Shown here piece by piece: positions 48,801 through 61,958 of a stretch of DNA of 64,000 bases. Location of the stretch: contig NC_136006.1 of assembly GCF_048128805.1 (NCBI RefSeq), positions 2,192,169-2,256,168 on the forward strand, in the 5' to 3' direction. Numbering within the stretch: position 1 is the first letter of the stretch; the number at the start of each line of letters is the position of its first letter. This stretch comes from Centroberyx gerrardi (Eukaryota > Chordata > Actinopteri > Beryciformes > Berycidae). A program made the translations under genes and the position numbers. The notes beneath the pieces were generated by a model. It did not search any database and was not told the origin of the DNA. It worked only from the letters and a program-made list of their open reading frames with translations.

Positions 48801-48875
48801 TCAGCTGTATGATAGAGAGCTTTGGTCAGAAAGCTGCCAGACCTCAGCAGCTTCTCCTCTCCTCCTCTCTCTCTG

Positions 48876-50157
48876 ATGATGGAGACCCTGGAAGGAGGTG
48901 AACTCTGCTTTCCACAGCTCCTCAACACTTCCTGCAGGAAGCAGAAGCATCCTTTCTTCAAGGTCATGCTCCTCTACATTCTGCTGTCCTCCATCTCTCT
49001 GTTCACCGTGTCTCTCAACCTGCTGGTCATCATCTCCATCTCCCACTACAGGTAGAGATATACTTCTTAGCATAGCCTAAAATATTTGTATATTTCTAAA
49101 CATGAACAGTTAGACATGCAAGAAGAAATGGCTTTGGGCTAGTACATAGAAGTCGTCACATCTAGTCCTTTGATGAGTATATTATTGTTTGGTAAAGCTT
49201 TTAATTTTGTTTTTAGTCATACTGCTACTTTGACTACTACTCATACTACTGCAACTAATACTATAACTACTTTTTTCAACAGCAAGATACTATTGATGAT
49301 GAAAATAAACGATAATATTCTTCCACTCCAGGCAGCTCCACACCCCCACCAACCTCCTCCTCCTCTCCCTGGCTGTCTCAGACCTCCTTGTGGGCCTCCT
49401 GCTGATGCCGGTGAAAATGTTCCGTATAGACTCCTGCTGGTTTCTGGGGGACTTCATGTGTGCTCTATATTACGTTGTAGAATTTATCATTACCTCTGCT
49501 TCAGTAGGAAACATGGTGCTCATATCAGTCGACCGCTATGTGGCTATTTGTGACCCTCTGTGTTACCCCACCAAAATCACTCAGACAAGAGTTAAAATCT
49601 GTGTTTGTCTGTGTTGGGTCTGTTCTGTTTTTTATAATAGTTTGATTCTAAAAGATTACCTGAGAGAACCAGGCAGGTATAATTCCTGCTATGGAGAGTG
49701 TGTATTTGTCATTAACCACATTGCAGGAGCTGCTGACCTTGTTGTGACCTTTACTGCTCCCATTACTGTCATCATAGTTCTGTATATAAGAGTATTTGTG
49801 GTGGCTGTGTCTCAGGCTCGTGCCATGCGATCCCACATTGTGGCTGTCACACTCCAGCGTTCAGTGACTGTAACTGCTAAGAAATCTGAGATGAAAGCAG
49901 CCAGGACTCTTGGTATTGTCGTAGTTGTGTTTCTAATGTGTTTCTGTCCACATTACTGTGTCTCTCTTGCAGGCCAGTATACTGAAATCAATGCTTTATA
50001 TTTTGTGGTCTGGCTGTTGTATTTTAACTCCTGTCTAAATCCTGTGATCTATGCCTTTTTCTACCCCTGGTTTAGAAAATCTATTAATCTTATTGTTAGA
50101 CTTCAGATACTGCAGCCTAACTCCTGTGAGGCCAACATAATGGGACCTTTTCTATGA
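48876..50157 (+). CDS. TAAR-E, amine receptor with Glu3.32 and divergent TM6-TM7
   Basis: Exon 1 48876-49051 and exon 2 49332-50157 give 333 codons; the 280-base intron is GT-AG and carries the ~50-base insertion shared with TAAR-B. 3.32 is Glu109 and 5.42 is Asp194, but 7.39 is Val285 where the four sisters have Asp. The loop 3 region is GQYTEINALYFVVW, different from the GQDTEIIGSYFADW type of the others, and TM6 reads FLMCFCPHYC. The rest, including the signature at 291-306, is standard. It is the outermost gene of the right half-array and may be the most diverged in ligand choice. Confidence 0.92.
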
Positions 50158-51204
50158 AGCAGGGATGTATTTGTTCATATTGTTGTTGAGTCAGTGAATT
50201 CAAAAGGTCAAAAAAAAAACATACTCCCATTTTTATGTCATATACTGCATATGTACAGTATAAATATTGAAATCCTCATGAATCATGTTCACTATCAGAC
50301 AGTCTGTGTCTCCCTCTGCTGTTCATTGTCAGTACTTCCATCTAGAATATAACCTGCCATCCTTGCATTGTTCATGTTGTGGCCTTGACATTTATGTAAA
50401 CACATTAGACCTTTAGCTGACTGGTTCAGTGTCCTTTTCAAGGTCACTTCAACAGGACATGTGGCTTTAGATGGATATACTTTGGCTGTTAAAGGGATTG
50501 AACCTGTGATCTTTTAGTTACACACAGTCTCTCTTACACTGCCTTGGAATTTATGTACATAATATTCAGTTGTAGCTCAGGATGATTTCATTCTATTTTT
50601 AGACGTTCTTTAATTGTTGTATTTTCCTCTGTGTTTTTGTTCCCATACTCCCAGTCCCAGTCATAAGCACTAAGAAATGTTTCAGTTTCATGTAAGATGT
50701 GAATTCGGTACAATATTAAAATATTGTTACATTACAAAGGTAATTGCAAAGATTTAGTTAGTCTTTTCTTTTACACCAGAATATCTTTTCCTGGTTGAAA
50801 GGATACATTTGTTTCACAGATTTTTCCCAAAACACCACCTCTGTGATTTTTGTCCAGAGATGATCGACCAGCTGGGCAACAGTTTCAGATAAACACACTG
50901 TGATTTTGATCACCTCTCATGAACATTTTGAGATGGACCTCGGTAGCTCCACTTTGCCGCAGTGTGGAGAAAGGTGGTGGCAACATGAAAGTTTATGGGT
51001 CAAAGACACACAGTAAATTGTGTGAGACAAGATATCATCAGATCTAACATTACTGATTTACCCTTAAATTTGAATTAGACCAGAAACTTCTGACAAGAGA
51101 TCAGAAGATAAGAAAAGTTCATAATATAGAAAAGACAGAAATTAACAATAAACTGAATGTATATATCAGAAATAATGTGGTAGATTATAATATAGAATAG
51201 CCCA
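50158..51204. other. 3' flank of TAAR-E and end of array
   Basis: TAAR 3' flank up to about 50950, where similarity to the other units ends; single-copy AT-rich DNA follows. No gene is seen. Confidence 0.6.
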
Positions 51205-51813
51205 AAACAGCACATGTCACTCCGCTGTTCATATCCCTCCACTGGCTCCCAGTCGCTGCCCGCATCAAGTTCAAGTCCTTGATGCTCGCCTACAAAGCAG
51301 CAACCAAAACGGCCTGAACTCCCTCATTCAGGTCTACGCTCCCTCCCGCTCACTACGCTCTGCCAAGGAGCGGCGCCTGGTGCTGCCGCCACAACAAGGC
51401 CCTAAGTCTCTATCCAGACTCTTCTTCCGTGGTTCCTCGGTGGTGGAACGAGTTACCAAACTCCATTCGATCTGCAGAGTCCCTCTCAATCTTTAAGAAA
51501 AGGCTAAAGACCCAGCTCTTTAGTGAACACCTTCTCACCTAATGGACTGTAATTGCTAATATCTATATATATATCTATATATATATATAGATATATATAT
51601 AGATATATATATATTTATCTGCCTCTATGCACTCTATGCACTGCCTCGTGGCACCTCTGTCCTGTCGGACCAGATCTTAGCTTTATGGCTCTTACTCTCG
51701 TTGTTCTCTCCTGACTAGATCCTTGCTTGTGATGTATTAAATTCTCATGTGTACGTCACTTTGGATAAAAGTGTCTGCCAAATGGGAAATTGTAATTGTA
51801 ATTGTAATTGTAA
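51205..51813 (+). mobile_element. L2-type LINE 3' fragment
   Basis: Encodes, with breaks, the C-terminal end of an L2-like ORF2 (YAPSRSLRSAKERRLV, then a KRLKTQLFSEHL-like end at about 51490-51540). An AT-rich stretch with ATATAT palindromes (51561-51617) follows, then the conserved tail 'ttggataaaagtgtctgccaa' region and (ATTGTA)n at 51788-51813. Confidence 0.8.
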
Positions 51814-53436
51814 AGATTGGCATAAATATATAAAACTGGCATTACTTCAACACATAAGTGACTTCAGATAGACTGAACAGTTATCAAATTAGCAATCTTG
51901 GGAACTACAACTACAACATCTACTGAATTTATTGAATTTAGCAGGAGCTAGCTGTTGGCAAGCTAGCTACCTAGACTAGACTGTGGTAGAGTGGACCAAA
52001 TATATTAAAATATATTAAAATGTGAACCGATACCGAATACCTCTGGATTCTTCAGATCCATTTGTTTCTAATGTATTTCAGTGGGTAATCTGTGGTAAAT
52101 GTTTGTATGATCATCTTGGTTCACAACAGCAGCTCAAGGCTGACTGGACTCACTCTTCAGGTACTGTTTCCCATCCTGAATGTTCAAAATGGCCGCCGTG
52201 TGAATAAGGTCATGGTGTATATTAATCTGTGTCTCCCTCTGCTGTTCATTCTCAGTACTACAGTGCCTTTCAAACTGCCTGGTTGCAGAACAGAGGTTGC
52301 CAAACTTTTTCATGTCAAGAACCCCTAAACACATACATATTATCTGTGGCATTCCTGGAGTTCACAGTAAACAAACAAAGTACACATGAATAGAGAGTTT
52401 TTCTTAACAAAAATTATACCAACTACATGAATCATGCCGTTTCATCACAGTCATAAGTACCATGAAATGTCTCTAGGAAAACACCCAGCTTCATATAAGC
52501 TGTGGATTCAGCATTGCGTGTGTATCAGATCAAGTATTATACTACAAAACTGATTAAACATTGGCCTGGTTCCCTGTACAGGACCAAACAGGGCTAGCCA
52601 GGGTTTATTCATCATTTATGTCACTGATTACCCCTGAAACATCACTTGTGTGATTCTTTTCCAGAGTTTTCTCCAACAGAGATGACTGGCCAGACGGTTT
52701 ACAGTTGCAAATACACAGTGCCTTTGATCTTGTCTTTGGCAGTTGCTTGTCACATGCACGACCATAAAATCACACACATGGTTTACAGTTTCAATAAAGA
52801 TGATGTAATTAAGAAATCATGTATGCATCAGGATCCTTCTAATTTGATTTCTGATGTTTTTTCAGCCTGGAAGTGAGGTATAAGAACGTATGCAAATGAG
52901 AGTGTTTGTGTGTGTGCGAGCGCATGTGAAGTGCTTGTGCATGAGTGTGTGTTGGTCTAATAGGATTCAGTGTCTTGACCTGATTTCTGTGGTGTGGAGG
53001 ATCCATCTTTGACCTGCTAAACCCAGACAGGACCATTCAGTTTCTTCCACATCCAGTAGCACCTGTTCATTTTTTGCAATTTTATACATTTTTTATACAG
53101 TTTTCTGCTCTCTGTGACAAAGAGGGCTGAAGAAACATTATTTATCACAGACATATTTTCACCAGTACATCATAAAGCTTCACTCTCTGCCATTCATTTT
53201 ACATATATTTACCAAATATTTGTTACTTTATCTCTAAGGTTAACAAGTAATCAAAAAAAACAAAACATGGATTAATTTTAGTTAATGTTAAGTGATCATT
53301 CTGTCAGAGTAGGTTTCATGATTTTCACATGGTGGGTTTATTATTTTGAAATAAAAGGGGATTGAAAAGTGTCTCCAGGTCTTATTTTTCTCAATCAGTC
53401 ACAAACAAAAATTACTCATGTTAAACAATAAACCTA
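51814..53436. other. Intergenic DNA with a relic of TAAR 3' flank
   Basis: Short stretches at about 52225-52260, 52440-52520 and 52640-52760 are diverged matches, in order, to the TAAR 3' flank (for TAAR-E about 50300-50930). No receptor exon is seen here. The rest shows no gene. Confidence 0.5.
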
Positions 53437-53707
53437 TGGAAGCCCATTTCCGCCACCTGTAAAAAAAAATCTGGCGCATTTTTTTTTTTTTTCATCATCA
53501 AGTGAGATTTTTTTCTCAATAGTATGACTTAGCATCTCATAATTATGAGATGCTAAGTCATAATTATGAGATACTATCTCATAATTATGAGACTGTACTA
53601 AGTCATATGTACTAAGTCATAATATTGAGAAATAATCTCACTTGATGATGGAAAAAAAAACGTTTTGTGCTGGATTTCTTTTTACAGGTGGCGGAAACGG
53701 GCTTCCA
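53437..53707. mobile_element. Mariner-type MITE
   Basis: 271 bases with ~25-base terminal inverted repeats (TGGAAGCCC...GGGCTTCCA) and a TA duplication (53435-53436, 53708-53709). The middle is a string of ATCTCATAATTATGAGAT-type palindromes. Confidence 0.75.
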
Positions 53708-56042
53708 TACATATGTGTTAAGTGATGAATGAAAGGAAAATTTGAAATCACCAGTTATTTAATCAAATCACCTTTGAATTTATCAAGTCAATTCCCATTC
53801 ATTGTCATCACCTCTAAATTTATCAGTTAATTTTTGTCACTTACTAGGGCTTGCCTTAAACAATAAATGGCAATTTTCAAATCACCTCTATCTTAATCAA
53901 ATCATCTTTGGATTTATGAAATCTCTTGACAATTTATTGTTTTTTTTAAGTTTTCATCATTTGTTACTTCCACTCTTCATAATTGCACACGGGGTCTTTT
54001 GCATTGATAAAGAAAAAATTAAGTCCGAATATGAGATTAAACCACTTGTCGAGGGGGAGATTTTTTGCAGCGAGGAGGGAGGGAAAGAGAGAGAGAGAGA
54101 GGGGCGGTGTGTAAGCAGCTCTCCACCATCACTGGAGCGCTGCCAGCAGGTGACATCACATCTGTTGAGCCAACCACAAAGCTCCCTGAGGCTGTCACAA
54201 CTCAGCACATGAGCCGCCAGTCACGCTAAGCCGAGGGACGAGTCTCAAATCTGCAATTGAGCTGCCTTCCCCTCCCCCTCGTTTCCCACCGTTTCTTACC
54301 TTATCTCCTCACAACAGGGGATATTATGAATTTGTCTATAAGGAGTTTACAGTTTAAAGTTTAAAATCCCAGCAGGCATCTTGAAAGCAGCTTTTGGGAT
54401 TAAATGAGGACAAGTGTGGGAGGAATGAGCGAGAGGAGGGAGAGTTAGTGTATTGAGGCTCACCCTAAGACACTTTCTCTTAGAGGATCAGATCATAGAG
54501 AGAGAGGAGGAGAGGAGTAGTTATGACTGTCTGTTGTCTGTAATGAGTTTCCTCTTCATGGTGGTGGACACACAGTGAGGAGCCGGCATAGGTAGGCCAG
54601 AGATACTTATTTACTGACATACCTGGGTAGAAATACACCTGTAAACGGTGCTTAAGGTGTTCTTGGTTTCTACTGTACGTGAAGGAGTTCATTTTCAAAA
54701 GCCTGTATCTCCTTTTTGTGGAAAAAAATAGTTATCAATCAGTATTTCTAAAATTCAAAGGCTCAGTCTGTAAAAAGGTTACTAAGTCATCCTTTAAAAA
54801 GTATCAAACCAAAGTAACAAACCAGAAAGTGAATTTATCATTTGCAACATGAGATAAATCGAGCATCACTTATCTGCTTTTTTTATATATTCAAAATGTA
54901 TTTTACTGCTGTTTTGCCTGTTTATTGATTATTGCTTGATATAGTATTTTTTTTTTCTTTTATTCCTATAAGACATTTTAAGAGTAAATAGCCAATCAAG
55001 CATTGTTCTGCTTTGAGGACCATCATGTATTTTGGCAATGTTGATTCTAGTGGAGATATGTATTTCGAGTTAAAGGAAACTCTGACTTTTTGCCATATTG
55101 TATGATGAGAAGATTGGTAGCTGTTCGAAATCCATGCTGCCATAAAAAGGCAAAAGGCAGTAACTGAATGTAAACAACGTGTGAAACTGAGAAAAATGGC
55201 TTTCTAGTTTTTTTGCCTAGGCAAATGACTTGTAAGATGATCTTAGAAAACATTTGTCGAGTTAGTTCAGAGGTTACTCCTGTTTGGACCAAATTTCAAA
55301 TTCCTATAGCTTTGCAGGGCAGTATGTGTCTAGCTGTATGCGTCTTTTTTTTAATTTAATAACCAGGACACAGAACATAGATACATAAAATAGAAAAACA
55401 AAGACATAAAATATAGGTGTAGTATATGGGATAACAGTAATAATAGTAGTCTACATGGGACAACAAAGGCAAACATGGATATACAATCTAGATATACAGT
55501 AATCAAATACAATAATCAAACAACAAGACACTGTAACAAACTAAACACCAGGCACACAGAAAACCCTACCAATCTACTAATCGCAAAAATGCAGTGTATT
55601 CAGGATGACATTACATACGACACAGCGTTAAAGATAAGTTTTCTGTGGGACGTCCTGCTATCTTATCTATTCTTATGTATTCATAACATGGTGGGTTTGA
55701 GTCATGCTCATGGCCTTTGTTGGATGCCTTCGCCCCTTCTTTCCTGTCTCTCTCCACTGTGTACTATCTAGTCAAGCAAAAATACCTTGAAATAATCTTT
55801 AAAAGTCTTTATTCAGTGTGTTTCCTGAGGCTTCGGTCATCATGTTGAGGCCTCTGGTCTCCCACCTGTCCTCGAAGCTCAGGCTAATCCAATTATCTCA
55901 AACAGGCGTCGCTACCAGGCCGCCTCTAAGTCCTTGTTAAGTGTTAATTGACTGGCCTTAATTGCTTTTACCTTGTAATGGACTTGGCTCCTGAATGTGG
56001 CTCTGACTCAAACTGCTGATCCTCACACAGAAAAAGGTCGTC
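53708..56042. other. Intergenic DNA upstream of TMEM237
   Basis: AT-rich; a short (GA)n at 54087-54101. The promoter and any non-coding or additional first exon of TMEM237 should lie here but I could not place them. Confidence 0.4.
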
Positions 56043-59000
56043 ATGCCGACCGTCAAAAGCAAGAAGAAGAAACCAAAGAAGGAGGTCAACGATGTAGAGG
56101 AGCAGGGAGAAGGTGAGAGGTGACACTCTGCACCGCATATCTGCCCCAATTCAACCTGCAGACCCACAGAACATTCTATTCTATTCTATTCTATTCTATT
56201 CTATTCTATTCTATTCTATTCTATTCCATTCTATTCTGTTCCACTGTAGTGGGTGTGGAGGTGGAGATGGAGGAGGTGGCCAATCGGCGCCATTCTGACG
56301 GTAGAGACCTTTTGACTCCGGAGCCCCAGGAACCAGCACCACAGAAGAAGAAGAAGAAAAAGAAGGCCCCCACTGCCGGTACCGAAGATTTTACTGCAGT
56401 AGGGAACAGGAACTGTCACTCATTACTCACTAAAGCTCGATTCGGACGGGATTAGTTTTCAGGACGATGTACGTAAAGAAAATGTTAACAGTAAAATCTG
56501 TCATGTTACTGGATAGGAGATCTGTAATCAGTCTCCAAAATGACGAGTTGGGAGTGTCTACTGTCGTCACACCAAAAATGTGCCATGCGTCAAACGAAAC
56601 TTCTGCAATAGATGTGGACCAGAGTTGGGACTTTGGGTCTGATCTCAGTTTGGGGTAAATGTTGCTTTCAAGTCAAAGTCTCAAAGGAAATGATACAATA
56701 TTCGGCAACAATCTCAGGGATGTCAGTTCGGACAGGACTAGTTTTACATAAGGTTATTTCTGCTGTCCACTTTACAGGAGGTAAAGATATTACATCAAAA
56801 GAAGAAAAGAATGCGAGAAAGAGAAAGACACAAAGCACAACAAAGTCATGGTTTCCAGGTCCAGCATAGCCAAGTCTGACCCCCACCCCTCCCCCTTTTC
56901 AAAACTACCCACTAAATTGCCACTAAATTGTTAAATCCCTCCTTAGGAACCAATGGCTTTCTTATACTTTATCTTTATATTAGCTTTTGCATTGTGCCCA
57001 CTTGGCATCAATCTTAGCAAGACTTAGGTTTGATTCTGAAGGTGCATTTACAGTCAACACACTGACCGTTGACAAGAGATAACGTTTTAAAGCCATAAAA
57101 GCCTATAATACTATTGTCAGTTTGGCTTTGGACCTATATATAATTTGTCTCTTCCATCCCTGTAGTTCTTGGACCCACAGAAAATTGTCTCCGGCCAGCT
57201 GTCTGTTGAAACAGTGAGCTCCTCTTGCTGCTAACAATGAGTCCAAACTGTTTGTCAAAATATCCCAGAAAAGCTAGTCTGTGAAAACTATATGGAGACG
57301 TGATGGATCGTCTTCTACCAAACTCTACTGTTTACACTCTGACATGACCGTCCAAAATCAGTCCGCCAGGGACCGCCTTTCACCCCACAGCGGTCTGTGC
57401 TGCGGCAGAGAAAAATAGTTCTGTGATTTCCTGAACTGAGTCGTGTTTCCTCTCAACTCACTGTGGAGCCACAAACATCTTTTTTGGAGATATTCTGACA
57501 AACAGTTTGGACTCATTGTTGCAGCAAGAGGCAGCGGACCTCGCTGCTTCAACTGACAGCTGACTCTTTATTATTATTATTATTAAACCTTTATTTAGAC
57601 AGGTAATCTCATTGAGACACGGGGTCTCATTCACAAGAGAGACCTGGTAAACTCTGGAGACAATATTGTCTGTGGGTCCAAGTACTACAGGTACAAAAGA
57701 AACAAATTATATATAGGTCCAAAATTGCCGCAGCCTTGTAACTGAAAGGTCCCTCGATCCCTGCGCTGACAAAGTGCCCTTGAGCCAGGCACTAAGCCCC
57801 AGCTGCTTAGTGGCCAACAGTAGAAGACTGTTGTACTGAGCAGCTCCCTGTGTGAATGTGTGAAACTGTGTGAATGTGAAACAGGGAGGAGCTGAAAGCA
57901 AGCTTGTTCATAAAAACCCTTCCATGGACAATAAACAAATAAAAGGCTTCTCAAGTCTCAAAGCTTTTATGTACTTGCTGTTTTATCATGTCAGACCAGG
58001 AAGGAGAGCATGCTGACATCCCTAATGGTGACACGGCAGAGCCAATCACAGACGGGGAGGAAATGACCACTGCTGTAACCAGGAAGACTAAAAGGAAGAG
58101 GTGAGTGTCGGCATCAAAGACATTGTGGGAGTCAACTAATGATTTCCCCTATTTGGTTGATGGATATTTATAATTACTGTATTTTGCTGGTATGACTGAC
58201 TTTGCTGAGGAACCAATCACAGCCGATGTCGACCTGAGGGCCCGTCCTCAGTCATGCTTATGAGATTACCAATGGACAAACTGACTTCAGCAGACCAAGT
58301 TTTCTTCTCTAACTTGTGTCCTAAAATCAGAACTCCCCTGGCCATCTTTGGTTCACACTAATACATGTTATAACCCCAGTTTAATTTTGTAGTCCATTGT
58401 TGTCCAGTGCTGTTATCTGTCTCTATAGACAGTAATTAGCTGTTTACCCTGCACCATGCCTCCTAACAACACCAGGTGCCATGGATTCAGTATAGACATC
58501 CGGATTGACAGTTTGATTCAAATTAATCCTGATTGATCCACACTTGAGCTTGATCTGTAGCTGCATCCGGCTCTGAACTCTGATCTCCCACATGTGATGC
58601 CAGATATCTAGCGGGGCATTTGAACGTTGCCAGTAGTAGTCAGATGGTATCAAGCTAGCTAAACTTGCTAGTAAGCTAGCTGCCCCTCCACAAAGGCTAA
58701 TCCACCTCGAGCTAAGGAAGGTATTTAGGTCGACAAGATGTACACAAGGCCCCTCCACTCTGCTTCTTGTTTTCTCCATTCTACCGTGTACTGGATGGTC
58801 ACAGTACGGTTTGTTTTTGCAGCATGTTTTGTTCACAGTTCAGCACAGGTATGATAGAAGTGTGCTGGTAAAACACCCACACATACAGTATCTGGTACTG
58901 TCCTGCTGGCAGGGTTACATCCAAACATTCCTCTCCAACACAAACAAGACAAAACCTACTCAGGCCAAAATTCACTAAACATTGTGCAGGGAAGAGCGTG

Positions 59001-60888
59001 CAGTGTTTCAACAAAATGACAAATCAGAACGCCATGCTATCCACTAAACGTGTGCAATGAATTAAGCTGCCTAACAGCTTTGAACTTTGGTTGATCATGA
59101 TAGACTCTTTGTGCCTGTCATGATCATGCAAATGTGATTTAAATGTAGATCAAAGTTTTGTCCACACAATAGGGATTAGTAGTTGAGGCCATGCAAATCG
59201 AGACTGCCCTCAGTTCACTAACACTTCGCCAACTCCCCCAAATTGTTGTTGTGCATATAAGATCTTTTGAAAGGCGGCATAAAGACTTTGCACAGAGTTT
59301 GTCCATTCAGGATGGCTGCTAACATCGCTGCAAAACGCAGCATCGTCACCAGCAAGTCAGGAAGCAAGGCAGAGGGTTTTCATCGTAGAACCTTGATCAG
59401 ATCAGAAAACGCTCCAAGGAGCTTTAGGGTACAAAGGGTGCAGCCTTGGTGGATTAGTCTTACAGCTGAGGAAAATTGTGCTTGTAGCTAGTGATGAAGA
59501 GGCTGATTACTGCTCAGTGCTCCTCCAAGGGCTTGTTTGCACCACTTGATTTGCATGAATTTCTTAGTATATAAAAAGCTCAAGCAACTGAGGCAAAAAA
59601 AAATTGAAAACTACCCTCACAATGCAGTCTTGGGAATCTGGACCTCAGTATTCCAATGGAAAACCAAAGGATCCTGATAATGTGTCATAACTATAGTGGT
59701 AAAAAGTATCATTCTGTTCATTCAACCTCAAATTCAGTGATAGGAAGGTGTAGCATGGTGGTCTGCTTTAAGTTCCCAGTTTTTTCCTGTTGTGATCCCA
59801 AGTTTTTGCCCTGCGAAAGTGTCCTTGAGCAAGGCACTGTCCCCAATCCCCACCAGCCACAGGGAGGGAGGGGAGGGAGGGAGGCGAAAATACAAATTCC
59901 CTCCAACGGGAACGTTAATAACGTAAGCCTAAAAAAGTGCTGTGCCCCTCCATTTATTTTAGGTTCAGAGATTACGATGGAGGGAAGGATGGAGGGAGGG
60001 ATAGGAGACGGATCAGACATAGGGAAATCACTCTCTCAGGTGCAAGGTGTTGCATTCAAACAATCGGTTCCACTTCCTCTTTCTTGTCACCTGACAGGAA
60101 GACGAAGGCGACGGAGCACTACAGCAATGACCTGGGAGCCGAAGATGAAGATATCGTCACGGACCTCCAGTCGTCCATCCCCCAGCATTCCCTGTTCTCC
60201 GCCCCCCACGGACACAGCCAGCCGGTCGGCAAAGTCTTCGTGGAGAGGAACAGTGAGTGTGAATAAGATACAGATGCACTGTACTGTACAACACCTTTTA
60301 TAGTCGCCATCGCCAGTCAGGTGAAGTTTGCAAGGCCGGTACAGAAAACATAACAGTTGCTCATTTTTTAAATGTTCCATCCCTTTAATATTAGTTCTGA
60401 CAATTTTTACCTGCTGTGCTACGATTAAAGTTATTTTTAAGTCAGTTTTGCCAAACCTCTCAGCCTCATTTTCTCAAATTCAGTTCCAAACAGCAGAGAA
60501 AGCAGCTGGAGACTCCGATTCAGTCAGTAAAGGTGATCCATCACTGTGAATGAGAAGCAACAATCTGCATCAGGACGCTGGAAACTTTTACAGCTTTTTA
60601 CAATTTTGAAAGACGTTTCAGTCACCGTTTCATATTAATGCGTCGCAATCAGGGGCCAAGATGAGACAACAGGGGGCGTCTTACTGTCACTGTCCATGTC
60701 TCTGATTTCCTTGTTTTCCTCTCCAAAATAAATCTTTCAACCAGTAGCTAACGTAAGTAAGACCCTTTCTGCCTGCTATAGTCTGTAAAATTAAATGGAA
60801 AAAGCTACATTTTACACATTTCCAACTTAGAATTGCAGTTCTTTACTGGGAGGAACTCGGAATATTTAGATAGTTTGTTTCAAAATAT

Positions 60889-60932
<44 letters not shown>

Positions 60933-60939
60933 AGGTTCT

Positions 60940-61000
<61 letters not shown>

Positions 61001-61742
61001 CTGACAGTCCATCTGTCCATCAGTGTAAAGTGTGGTGTCAAAACCAACTGTATATTTCCAAAAAAAATATGCTGTAATTCTGAACATTTTCACTTTTTAT
61101 TTGTAAGGATTTGATTTGATTTAGAAGGTTTAGTAGGTAGGACTACTAAAATTGAAATGGCAAATTTTACTTTGTGTTAGCATTCATGACTGGCATTTCT
61201 CAGACAAATCTCACCATTTAAACCTATTTCCAACCAGGCTGGTGGAAGACCACATTGTTATTTACACCGCGGCCTCTTTAATCCAGCAGAAGGAGTGCTG
61301 TTGTCTATGTGGGTCAGAGGCAGCTGACCTGACTGTCCACTTACATAATTAAAATCCCTTCAGTCACTTGGAGCGTTTGCTTTAGCCTGGCCAGAGTGCA
61401 AGATGGGCGGGGCTTACAATTTTTAGGGCAATCTGATTGGCCTCATCAGATCAATTGCTCCCAGAAAAGTAACTGAATCCATTTACCTGTTTAAACTCCA
61501 GTTTAACTTTATTTCCTCCAAAATCAGAAAAAAACAACCTCAGATGTATCTCACATCAGATAGATAGATAGATAGATAGATAGATTAGATCTTTATATGT
61601 TTCATTTGAGCTGTAACATATAGCTCAATTACACACACACACACACACACATGCTTGTGTGTGTGGCCATGCATGCATTCAGTGTGTACAGTATGTGTGT
61701 GCATGCATTTGTTTGTGCATGTTTATATTAACCCATATCCAT

Positions 61743-61785
<43 letters not shown>

Positions 61786-61912
61786 GGCGTTTCCAGGCAG
61801 AGCGAGTGGAGCAGCTCCGACACTCAGACCTAATGGACGACTACATGGAGGTCAGACAGCTGTGGACCACCAGAGACGTCGCTATGAGGGTCCACAGTTG
61901 CTTCAGGTCTGG

Positions 61913-61958
<46 letters not shown>

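Noticed and set aside
54480-54698. Possible first exon of TMEM237 with ATG near 54557
   Set aside because: Only a short peptide precedes a candidate donor and it does not resemble the vertebrate N-terminus; support is too weak.
60833-61114. An Arg-Glu repeat protein
   Set aside because: It is translation of (GA)n microsatellites within an intron.
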